Of a DNA stretch of 64,000 nucleotides, positions 49,899-59,771 are shown in pieces. The stretch is from Clytia hemisphaerica. Taxonomy: Eukaryota > Cnidaria > Hydrozoa > Leptothecata > Clytiidae. The notes below the pieces were generated by a model. That model saw nothing but the letters and a program-made list of their open reading frames with translations, was not told the DNA's origin and ran no database searches. The position numbers and the translations under genes are program-made. The first letter of the stretch is position 1. Every line of letters begins with the position of its first letter. Location: the NCBI GenBank assembly GCA_902728285.1, contig CACVBU010001376.1, positions 372,001-436,000 of the forward strand, in the 5' to 3' direction.

Positions 49899-50092
49899 TA
49901 TCTATCCCATCGTTTGATTAAACAACCTTGTAATTTTCTGAAAGGTAAAGAAAAGTAGAATCAATCCGACACAAGCATCGAACCACATCGAACTTAAATC
50001 GAACTCATCAAACATCAATCGAACTTCATCGAACAAAGAAAACTCATCGAACTAAATCGAACTTATCAAGAAATTTTCGTAAAGTTCGATAG

Positions 50093-50655
50093 TAGCCTGG
50101 GTATCCAGACTCAAAATTTTAGAAAAAAACACTCTAACCTCAAATACAAAGTTTCTAAAATTATAGAGTCTGGTGCAACTAAAAAAGTCTGATACAGTTT
50201 TGAATGACACAGTCTGTGAGTAAACCCTTGTTGACAGAATCTCAAAACTTTGGAAACCCAGGCAGACACACATAATTACTTACCATCAAACCTCTTTTAC
50301 AAACTCAATAAACTTTCAAAACCACTTTAAAGTACATCAAAGCATCAGCCACATTCATAAAGGCTCCTTTCCAGCGGCCATTTTGTTTAGAATGAACTTG
50401 TGTTTTCTTTTTCATTTGTTTATCTTTTTTTGCAAGGTCAGCTTTTTCCATAAATTATGCGCGCGCATCGAAAAATATCAAAAACCCTGCGAAAATTCTG
50501 CTCAGTGACTGGGCGCGTACTGACCAATTAGAGACACTCGCATATGCAGGGACAGATATCCCTGCAGACGAGTTACTTCGACCAGACCATAAACCTGAGA
50601 CAAGATTATAAAAAACTAGACGGTGAAAAAGTTTACGGTCTGGATATCCAGGCTA
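50093..50655 (-). mobile_element. TAGCCTGGG MITE, copy 2, perfect 9-bp TSD
   Basis: The ends are TAGCCTGGGTATCCAGAC and GTCTGGATATCCAGGCTA, and GTTCGATAG lies on both sides (50084-50092, 50656-50664). It sits in the opposite orientation to copy 1, inside the same TCGAAC-rich element; the duplicated target is that element's own repeat word. Confidence 0.85.
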
Positions 50656-50970
50656 GTTCGATAGCTGTTCGATCGGGTTCGGTAATCGAACAGCTATCGT
50701 TCGATTTTGTTCGATAAAGTTCGATGGTTCGATAACGAAAATCGGTTCGATAGGGTTCGGTTGACACCGCCTGGTCATATGTTTTTTTTGACTCGTTGTC
50801 GAACAAAATTGTTGTCGGAATACTGACGCATTCGTCAAATCCAACGTCAGACATTTTTACTGTCGGACTAGAAAGTGTCGGACTACTGACGACCTCCCGT
50901 GTCAGGTATATATACAGGGGGAAATTTTGGTCAAAGATTGGTTTCGATTGACTTCCATTTGGGTCCAGCA

Positions 50971-51705
50971 TGTCAATCAAACTGTATGATTATCGAACTA
51001 ATCGAACTTTAATGGAACGATAGGTGTCAAGAAATTTCGGTAAAGTTTGATTACTGTTTGATTTATGTTCGATCACGACTTGATTTTAGTTCGATAGGTT
51101 CGATTGTTGTTCAATAATTTTGATAGCCTGGGAATCCAAGCGTCAAACTCTGTTCACTGTCTAGATTTTGATTTTTTTGTTTATAGTTTGACGCTTGGAA
51201 CAGGTAACTCGTTTGCAGTCAATTTTTTGACCGCAATGCAAGTCTAATCTGATTGGTCAGCGGTAGCCCAATGAGAAGCCAATAAGTCCAACTTTTTTTT
51301 GCGCACATTTTTGACGAAGTCACTACGCGTGTGCATAATTTATGGGAAAAACTGACTCAGCAGAATAATCAAAACAAACTTCTTCATAATTCTTAACCCA
51401 AAAAAAAGATGGCTGCTTGTTGCTGAAAGACTCATATGTCACATGGCTGATGTTTTAGCCTTGGTTTTGATAGTTTTCATGTTTGTAAAGTTTGTCAAAG
51501 AGGTTTCATGTTAGTTAATTTATGCATGTCTGCCTGGGTATCCAAGTTTAGGAGAGTTTGTCAACAGGGGTTCACTCACAGACTGTGACAATCAAACTGT
51601 ACCATGCTGATTTTACCTGCACCAAGCTCTGAATTTCAGAACTTATTAGAGCTTGGATTCCCAGGGGCTATAATTTTGATCAAAGTTCGATACGTTGGAT
51701 TTTCT
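50971..51705. mobile_element. Degenerate second copy of the TCGAAC-rich element
   Basis: GTCAATCAAACTGTATGATT and ATCGAACTAATCGAACTTTA at 50973-51015 match the left end at 48793 in order. GTTCGAT words continue to about 51090 and again at 51683 after the MITE insertion at 51124-51670. The ends are decayed. Confidence 0.6.
51124..51670 (+). mobile_element. TAGCCTGGG MITE, copy 3, perfect 9-bp TSD
   Basis: It starts TAGCCTGGGAATCCAAGCG and ends GGATTCCCAGGGGCTA. TAATTTTGA is duplicated (51115-51123, 51671-51679). The internal order is the same as in copy 1, but the ATG-containing block is shifted and stops at once (ATGGCTGCTTGTTGCTGA). This shows that the block is not under coding constraint. 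Confidence 0.85.
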
Positions 51706-51803
51706 TTTTGACTGCTTTTAGCTTTCCACTCTCTGTCCACACTCCTACAACGTTGATTTACCCTCTTTCTCAGCCAATCAGGATCTAGAATCAAACTAAA
51801 AAA

Positions 51804-54800
51804 ATGAATGATGAAGAATTGGATCAGATTAGAAATATCGTTCGCGAAGAAATGGCGACACAAACCTCAACACAATCCTCCACACCAACTGGGAGGATTC
51901 CAAACCTTATAAACAGAACTAGAAGCATGATTCAAGCTGCAGCAACTTCAGTATGCAACAATACATTGAACACAACTCCATCTCCTGCTAGGCAAACAAA
52001 TCCTCATCGAGACAGGATATCTTTTGGATCCTCTAAAAGGAAAAAATCTGAAATTAAAATCATCCCAGTTGTACTTGCTGTATTGAAATATAGAAAAGAA
52101 GATGAATATCCATTAACATCTGATTGCTTTTTGCTAAGTGAAGTGCACATAAATTTGACGACCGCTATGAATGAGTCTGAAATCAGAATTGCCATCAAAA
52201 GTGCCATTGGAAGCAAGCTGCCCTTTGTTTCAAAGGATGATTTTAAGTTTGTGAAAGGTATTAATAAGAGAGTAATAGTACCAACAACTTCTGCCGATTA
52301 TAGCTTCGCGTATCCGCAGGTGAAAAAACTAATGGGTAGTGGAAAGCTGTATATTCAATTGAAATTTCAACTTTCACCACCGGAGTCAGGAGATGAGTAT
52401 ACGGATGATGATTCAGTAGAGCTGCCACAAGCTCTCTTTCCTCGTGCATCAACATCTTTTGGACCGTCAACCTCCACCTCGTCACTGTCTGGCACCTCAC
52501 CGTCTAGACCTTCTACCTCCTCATCGTCTGGACCCTCCACCTCCTCAGCTTCTGGACCCTCCACCTCCTCAGCTTCTGGACCCTCCACCTCCTCGCCATC
52601 TGGACCCTCCACCTCCTCGCCATTTGGACCCTCCACCTCCTCGCCGTCTGGACCCTCGACATCCTCACTGTATGGACCCTCATCATCCTCATCTGAAGAT
52701 CAAGTTATCTCTACTGTTAAGACAATTCAGGAAATATTTCCATGGCTGTCTGAAAATTGTATACAATTTATGTCCACTCAACGCAGTGATGTCAATGAAT
52801 TGCTTAACCATTTATTAACATTGAGTCCTCAAAAACTTTTATCGTGTCAAATTGAGTGCAATCCAAAGCAGCGAATTGTTGTAGACAAAGAATTTATCGT
52901 AGAGGAATGTATATCTTCATACAAAGACCCAAATTTTGACATAAATTTTCCGTTAAGGATTGTTTTCCGTGGTGAGCCGGGAGTGGATGCAGGAGGGCTC
53001 CTTCGGGAATTCTACTCACTTTTTTTTGAAAAAATTTGTACTGATAGAGCTTTTGATCTATTTGAGGGAGATGGTTCAGCTCTTATGCCCAAGTCAAACT
53101 TCAACATTTGTATGACAGAAATATTTGTGACCCTTGGAAAAATTGTTGCACATAATATCTGTCAAAACGGTATTGGATTTCCGTACCTCGCACCAGCAAT
53201 CTTTGAATATATTGCACATGCCAGCGTGCCACATGCTGCCTTGTTTTTGACCCTTGCTGACGCAAATCTTGGCTATCAGCACTACATAGCTCAGGTATTT
53301 TTTAAGTATATTTTGGTGGTTCAAAAAAATCTTTCGACGCATGGCAATTTCCTTTGACCTATCAAATTTTTTAATATTATCCCATTAAAATCTTAATTTT
53401 TAGCACACTTTTTGAAAAGTGATTTTTAATTTAAATCACTGTAACTTTATCAAACCTTAAAAAGGAAACATAAGGTCACTTTTCATTTTTACTGTATTTT
53501 TAATGGTTTCTAGGCATTTTGACATGAAAAAATCAGATCTTTAAATTTTGGTTTTTAAGATTTCAAATGCTAACGAAGACGAACTGGCCGATTTGAGAAA
53601 TGATAATGACTTCATGTCTATAATGCAGGAAATAGGAGAAACATGCATGCTAAATGTAAGTCTAAGTTTTTGTTGGTATTACAGTGTAAAAAAAAAGCAA
53701 CAAATGTGTTATCTTTTAAATGAGTGAGATATTTTTAAAAGTGCCAAAAACATTTATTTTACTGGGAAACACTAGATAATTCACTTAGTATCACTTTGCC
53801 CTCATTTTACTGAGTTTATCCCGACACACACCATATCAGGTACAGAAGGGTTGTGTAATTTAGATGCGCGATCCAACGATTCGCGATGCACGATCCATGC
53901 ATAAATTATGTTAATTATTCTAATTATGCATATACAGGTTTTAGTAATTGCATATTTTAATCCCTTCTGTTGTATTCCTGAAAACATTCTTTTGCCAAGG
54001 CTTTGAATATCTTGTATAACCATAGTAACAAACAAAAATGAGTTGTTATTCACATGGGAAGTCTGTGATAATGCATATGATCTTTCTTTCTTTTGAAACG
54101 TTACCCCGATGAATCCAAATACGTTTGAATTGAGATAGGAATATAAACAATAATTTACAATGCTATGGTAAAGTAAGAGAACTGTTTTTTAACGAGAAGC
54201 GCGTGCCCAAAGAGAAAGCTTTCGATTTTTTTTGAGAAGATATGAGAATGGTCAAATGAATTAAAATTTGATAATCAAACAAAGAAAAAGATCAAATGAA
54301 TGAAAACACCAGTTAGCATTCAATTAGTGAAAGGCTTTTATAAGAACATGCCAAAAGAAATGTAGCCAATGATTGACTATTGTTTCTCAATGCTCTCTTC
54401 TTTTCTAACAAACGAATTCTAATTCTTTACTCATGTTTTACCTGAGAGTAGAGAAAAAGAGAAAAACTTCTGTACACAAAGTTGGCTAAGATGAGTTTGT
54501 GTTTTAATGTCTTTTTTGCGCCTAAACTTTTCTATATGGTATGACGTCAAAGCCTTTTTTCTTTTATTTAAACGGGTGAGCCATGTGGCATTTCTTTCTC
54601 TCGCTCGCTATCAATTTCGGGTTTTTCAACATAGAAGATATAAATTATGTTAATCATTCTTCAGTTATGATAAATTATTTTCCTTTCTTTTTTATTTCTT
54701 CTTTTCTGTTATTGTTGTTTGATGTTTGTAGCTAACATTATGAAAACTTATTCATGCATGATTAGAATATAATTAACATAATTTATGCATGGATCACGTA

Positions 54801-55954
54801 TCGCGAATCGTTGGATCGCGCATCGTAAATTACACAAACCCGGTACAGAAGAGTAGTGAATAGGACAAGAAGAGTTTACCTTAGTAAGGTTACTTATTTT
54901 TGCTGTAGAAGGGTCTGAAATATCTTCATTTCCTAAAACTAACTTTTTCGTTTGATTCCACTTTCTTCTGGGATTCTTTCAATTTCCTTGGGGTATTTTT
55001 GGCAAAATTGCATTTTTCAAAATTAATTTTTGTGTTTGACCAAAGAGCGCTCGAATTAAGGCATTGCATGTTATAAGCATCTCTGGTTCAAAATCCTAAA
55101 AATGCTCTTAACCCTGTTAATCCTAGGCTTTTTTTTGGGGGGGGGTTCAAAAATAGGTACAGGGGCTCTGTTGTACCACCTACCCTAACTTTTGATCTAG
55201 TTGCTTAGAAACAATTTCGCTCAGTTAGAAATGCTTTTTTTTATCCTGAATATGGTTTAATGTATTTGACAAAAAATAAAGTTTTACAATTCTGAGGTGT
55301 CAAAATTTATTTTATTATGAAGCTATACAAGTTAGGAATTTAAAGTAAATTCCATGTATGGAGCATTATTTTTTCAGAAGTTATAAATACCACTTAGTAA
55401 TATGCAAATTTTAATTGGTAACAGTTCTCCACTGTGAAATGTTGTAACACTTTTGTTTTCATCACTAGCTCACAACAAGACATCAAGTGATCCAATCCAT
55501 GCTAGTTCACGATGTCTTGGTGAAGCGAAAGGCTTCTCTCGACCAGTTCCGAAAGGGACTGTCAACCTTAAATGTGCTAAAGATCATAGAAGAAAACCCG
55601 AAACAAATGCGTCACCTCTTTGTAGAAGGCCCATTAAACGCAGAAAAAGTCATTAGTCATATTGTTTTCAAAAACCATGACCAAGAGCAATGTGACACTA
55701 TGCGTGATGTAATAAGATCGTTCAATTCAGACCAACTTGCACAATTTTGTTCATTTGTGACGGGATCGCCTGTTCCATCTGTTGGGGAACGTCTTCATGT
55801 CGAATTCACTCAAAGCCCTGCTATCACATCTTCCACATGTGCGCAGGGGATTGTAGTGCCTCCCATTGTATCCAGAGAATTCAACCTATTAAAACCAGCT
55901 CTGTTAGCTGTAATGGACACAGCTTCCTTTAGTAGAAATTTTAACACAATGTAA
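51804..55954 (+). CDS. CUE-like/HECT E3 ubiquitin ligase, three exons
   Basis: A HECT ligase takes ubiquitin onto its own Cys and passes it to a substrate. Exons 51804-53294, 53560-53655 and 55469-55954 join in frame (GT-AG, phase 0) to give 690 aa. The ATG follows an in-frame TAG at 51786. Residues about 84-195 form a domain I cannot name (EIKIIPVVLAVLKY, then KLMGSGKLYIQLKF). Residues 215-296 are a Ser/Thr/Pro linker of 8-residue repeats (SGPSTSSA). About 307-341 is CUE/UBA-like (IQEIFPWLSENCIQFM, then DVNELLNHLL). The HECT domain fills about 350-690 with VFRGEPGVDAGGLLREF and catalytic Cys653 in SSTCAQGIVVP. It resembles G2E3-like HECT genes that are multicopy in fish and cnidarians. All expected parts are intact. 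A poly(A) signal lies at 56172. Confidence 0.85.
52446..52690 (+). repeat. Coding 24-bp minisatellite
   Basis: TCTGGACCCTCCACCTCCTC units repeat about nine times in frame and code SGPSTSS-type repeats in the HECT protein linker. Such arrays change length easily. Confidence 0.85.
53848..54841. mobile_element. GGG-ended MITE in HECT intron 2, perfect 9-bp TSD
   Basis: GGTACAGAA is duplicated at 53839-53847 and 54842-54850. The ends GGGTTGTGTAATTTA and TAAATTACACAAACCC begin about 85-bp arms with GCGCGATCCAACGATTCGCG and its mirror. Length (994 bp), GGG start and 9-bp duplication match the two GGG elements at 26-32 kb, though the sequences differ. It is non-coding and sits between conserved exons. 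Confidence 0.85.
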
Positions 55955-56947
55955 AACTATTTTTATCATTTTTCTGTTATTTTGCATACATCTAGATTTT
56001 ACCTCATTGGACAGTGATTTTGAACGTGATATGTCTCTCATTAAAGTCTTGTTACTTTTCATTTTATTGAAATTTTCGTTATTTTGTTTCAATTTACATT
56101 GTTATATTATGTTTCCTGGTTGGACAGTATTTTTGAACATAATTTGTCCCTGACACATTCTTAGAAATTTCAATAAAATATAAAAATTCAATGTTGAAAT
56201 TAGTGATTTTTTAGAAAAACTAAAACTTAAGATTATGGTGGTATGTTAAAATTATTTTTATCATTATTTCTGTTATTTTGGGTACAGATAGATTTTACCT
56301 CATGGGACAGTGATTTTGAACGTGATATGTCTCTCATTAAAGTCGTGTTATTTTTCATTTTTTCAATTGTTTGTTTTTTTGTTCTCTTTGGAAAATTGAC
56401 CCTTTGTCTATAATAGTGAGGTTAGGTATAATTTTTGGTTCTGATAATCTTATTTGAATGTCAGTCCTTGAGCACAAATATATACCCTACCAAAATTGTC
56501 ATATGTTATATAAATAGCTAGATTTGTGATTGTATTGTAGATTATTTTTATGTGTAAATTCAAAGTTGTTTTTAAACATTTTTATGTATTTATATTTTTA
56601 GCATTTTGTAAGTTATGTGAGGTATTTTATGTTTCCTTCATTTGTTTTTACTTACCGTTTCTCAGTTTTGAGCATGATCCACCTGAAGTTTATATCAGTG
56701 AGCTTTTCTTGGGAAGAAAGGGCTGAAGGTGCTTTAGATTTCTCTCTTTTTGTTATTTCTTTTTGGACATACTTTACTTTTTTATTCTGCATCCTATTGT
56801 GCCTCCAAAAAGTCCAATATGAATGTCTCGTGACATGCTCTAAAATTCTAATGAATGTCTCTTGACATTATAGTGCTATTGATGTAGAAAATTTCACAAT
56901 CCAAATTGCATTGCATTGAAAGTATGACAAAAGCTCTATTGTAGCCT
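55955..56947. repeat. HECT 3' flank with a 115-bp direct repeat
   Basis: Positions 55954-56065 and 56250-56363 share GGACAGTGATTTTGAACGTG and ATGTCTCTCATTAAAGTC with the same surroundings. A looser third copy lies at 56122-56160 (GGACAGTATTTTTGAACATA). This may be 3' UTR duplication. No gene is seen. Confidence 0.6.
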
Positions 56948-57957
56948 TCGTTTTGTTGATTACTTTATATTTATTTTACTTTATTTGATAAGACTTTAGT
57001 TTTAGAATATTTTTTTTATTTACAAACTCCCAATCTTGTGATATTTAAGATTTGTTAGCATTTGGTATTTTAAAAACTTAAGAAGTCTTGCTGCTTTGTT
57101 CACTCTAGAGTCTCTAGTAAATTTGTGTGCAATGTTTCATAAAAGAAGACAGAAAATTATTAAGCAGTGTGTTCCACATAAAAGTATACTGGAAAGCAAA
57201 TTTATATCTGCAAAAATTCCTGAACTATCCAGCTTTTAAATCAGCTGAAAGCATATCCATTAGCATTAAGCATTTTGTGGTTCAAAATGCATTGCAAGGG
57301 TATTTTTCGTATTATAAAGTGTTTTTCGTATTAGGCTTGAAAAATTTTTCATCAAAAAGAAGCATTTGAAAACTGAAAGGCGTCTCAAAAACTGAAAAAA
57401 AGTTTCAGTTTGAAAAAGTTGTCAGTGACCCCACCCCAGCATCTGTCATCATTAAAATTTTGTTTCGTTTCGTTGATTACTTTATATTTATTTTACTTTT
57501 TTTGATAAGATTTTAGTTTTAGAATATTTCTTTATTTACGAACTCCCAATCTTGTGATATTTAAGATTTGTTAGCATTTGGTATTTTAAAAACTTAAGAA
57601 GTCTTGCTGCTTTGTTCACTCTAGAGTCTCTAGTAAATTTGTGTGCAATGTTTCATAAAAGAAGACAGAAAATTATTAAGCAGTGTGTTCCACATAAAAG
57701 TATACTGAAAAGCAAATTTATATCTGCAAAAATTCCTGAACTATCCAGCTTTTAAATCAGCTGAAAGCATATCCATTAGTATTAAGCATTTTGTGGTTCA
57801 AAACACATTGCAAGGGTATTTTTCGTATTATAAAGTGTTTTTCGTATTACACTTGAAAAATTTTTCATCAAAAAGAAGCATTCGAAAACTGAAAGGTGTC
57901 TCAAAAACTGAAAAAAAAGTTTCAGTTTGACTCCACCTCAACATCTGTCATCATTAA
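56948..57957. repeat. Tandem duplication, about 519-bp unit
   Basis: 56948-57466 is repeated at 57467-57957 with about 95% identity by eye; both contain CTCCCAATCTTGTGATATTT and CTGCTTTGTTCACTCTAGAG. The second copy lacks a few bases near its end. A chance open frame inside is not kept as a gene. Confidence 0.85.
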
Positions 57958-58063
57958 AAAAACTCTGGTCTGGCAATGTATTGATTTAGCTTTATTGTCA
58001 AATTTCCTTTGTTATAAGTAAAAGGCAAGTTGAGATTTGCATACTTTTTGATCACGTTACTAA

Positions 58064-58592
58064 GGGCCTGTTTTTAATGTAAAAAAAGTCGTGGAAGTCC
58101 CCAAAAGCCCTGAAAGTTCAAACAGTTTGATCACTGAAAGTCCCGGAATACAAAGGAGCTCCTATAGTTACTTTCCGGCAGAAGGTGGGCAGAAAGGCAG
58201 CAGAAAAATATCAATACAAAGTAGCTTGTCGGTGTCTGGGGCGTTCGCTTGATTTGTCTCGCTTAGTCACATATTTGGCAGGGTTTGAATTAACTGCCTA
58301 AAATTGATTCGTGAAAAATTAGAAGGACTATGGCTTGGTGCTTTTGATTCATGATTTTCTTTACAATGGAGCCAAAATTGAATGGTGAAAATTCAAATTT
58401 TACTTGTGATTCACGAATCACGAGTCGTTAATTCAAACCCTGTTTGGTTGTGAGTTTGGATGAGCAATTTTGAAGTTTACTTTTTCAAATCACTGAGACT
58501 TCGGGATCCGGATGACAGGTTTTTTCGAGACCAAAATTTCTCCCAAGATTTTGGTAATTTAGGGAGTTTTTTGACATGAAAAAACCAGGCCC
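58064..58592. mobile_element. Harbinger-type MITE, TAA duplication
   Basis: GGGCCTGTTTTTAATGTAAA at 58064 is mirrored by CATGAAAAAACCAGGCCC ending at 58592, with TAA on both sides. GGGCCTG ends with a TWA target are typical of PIF/Harbinger MITEs. An outer pair (CATACTTTTTGATCA at 58040 and its mirror at 58630) also flanks it. Confidence 0.8.
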
Positions 58593-59735
58593 TAAATTTT
58601 CCTCTAGGGATTAGTCTAATTTCTAATCACATGATCAAAAAGTATACAAAACTAGTCTATTTGCGAACGCAAGCTTCTAACTGTTAGCAAAAGAAAGAAA
58701 CAAAAGCCTTCCAGACCGGGGTTTTTTATATTGACTCTGTCAAGATCAAGTACCTGAAGCTCGAGCATGTTTTCTCACGTAGATGATTCATTCAAAAATG
58801 CATGTATTTTATAAAAACATAAAAAATTTGGATGTTCTTAACATGTTCTTGATATTTTTGGCCATTGAAGCCTTATGTTCTTACATAGGTTTTCTTATAA
58901 AAAACGTATGTTAATTTCAAAATGGAATTTTCAAACCGAAAGAAGGAAAAACTTTTCATTGCTGAAATGAGTCAATTTAAAATGCTTATTTTCATTTTCA
59001 TCAAAATGACAAAAGAGACCTGTCAATCAAAAATTAATTAATTTCTTGATAATAAAATGCATCTCGAAATTTTGAAGTTTGAACTTGGTATGATAAAAGT
59101 GTCATATAAAGAAGACGTTGTTTGCAAAAGTGAAATTTGGAAACTTATGCGCCTATAGCCAAATTAAAATTATAGTTTGTTCACTCTAACTTGGTTAATG
59201 ACTAATGGCTTTCAAGTGCAATTCTTTTCTTTCAACTATCAAAAACAATGGAATTTGAGTGTTAGTAAAAAAGTCGTTGACCAAGTTAGAGTGAACGAAC
59301 TATAAAGAGATTTTCATCAAAATATGAGCTTACTAATCTGAGTATGCCTATTTGCAGTACTCCCCCTCTTGATTTAAGGTTATGACATTTTTCTTTCTTG
59401 TGCATTAGCTAAAATGAAATCATGTGATCGATTACTTAAGAATTCATTTATCTTTATGATTTTAGGTCTAACATGAAAGAGATCAAATATGTATATATAA
59501 TGAATATAGAATGGAAAGACTTCTCTCTTGTATCCAGATTGTTGCAACTAGCTTTTGAACCAATAAGCTTACTGTTACTCTGGTTAGTGAAATGTATATG
59601 TGGGCTAGTAGTTGAGAAGAACATGATTCATATACAGTCAAACAACTCAAATCGTTCTGTAGCTGGTATGCACTTAAAAATATGAACCTGGTAAGAAAAC
59701 TTTCTGATGGATCAAATCTTTGAATGATCCCCTGA
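58593..59735. other. Upstream region of the integrase-like gene
   Basis: No gene is seen. GTTCACTCTAACTTGGT at about 59180 is mirrored by ACCAAGTTAGAGTGAAC at about 59281, a hairpin with a 90-base loop. An in-frame TGA at 59733 closes the frame upstream of the integrase start. Confidence 0.5.
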
Positions 59736-59771
59736 TTGGAGTTTGGGTTCTTTTCGTCTTCGCTGGCAACT

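Larger units (their letters stand above)
48785..50774. mobile_element. TCGAAC-rich element inside the second nest, 6-bp TSD
   Basis: CCAGGCGGTGTCAATCGAAC at 48785 is mirrored by GGTTCGGTTGACACCGCCTGG at the right end, and TCATAT flanks both sides (48779-48784, 50775-50780). Both ends carry dozens of ATCGAAC / GTTCGAT words at near-regular 10-20 base steps, which would make a dense set of binding sites. No protein is encoded, so it is non-autonomous. Superfamily not recognised. Confidence 0.75.
48371..50898. mobile_element. Outer element of second nest, 8-bp TSD
   Basis: GTGTCAGG stands directly before (48363-48370) and after (50899-50906) the element. The ends start GGG and align without gaps through TAGTCCGACACT and CTAGTCCGACAGT. 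Without its passenger it is about 540 bp and non-coding, so it is a MITE that received a large insertion. A 128-codon frame just upstream (48000-48386) runs into its first bases and is not supported as a gene. Confidence 0.8.

Noticed and set aside
52367..52818. Glu/Gly- and Pro-rich frames over the HECT linker in other frames
   Set aside because: They are alternate-frame reads of the 24-bp minisatellite.
59736..59771. Longer start for the integrase from a TTG
   Set aside because: A nuclear animal gene should start at ATG. The first in-frame ATG is at 59772, just after an in-frame TGA at 59733.
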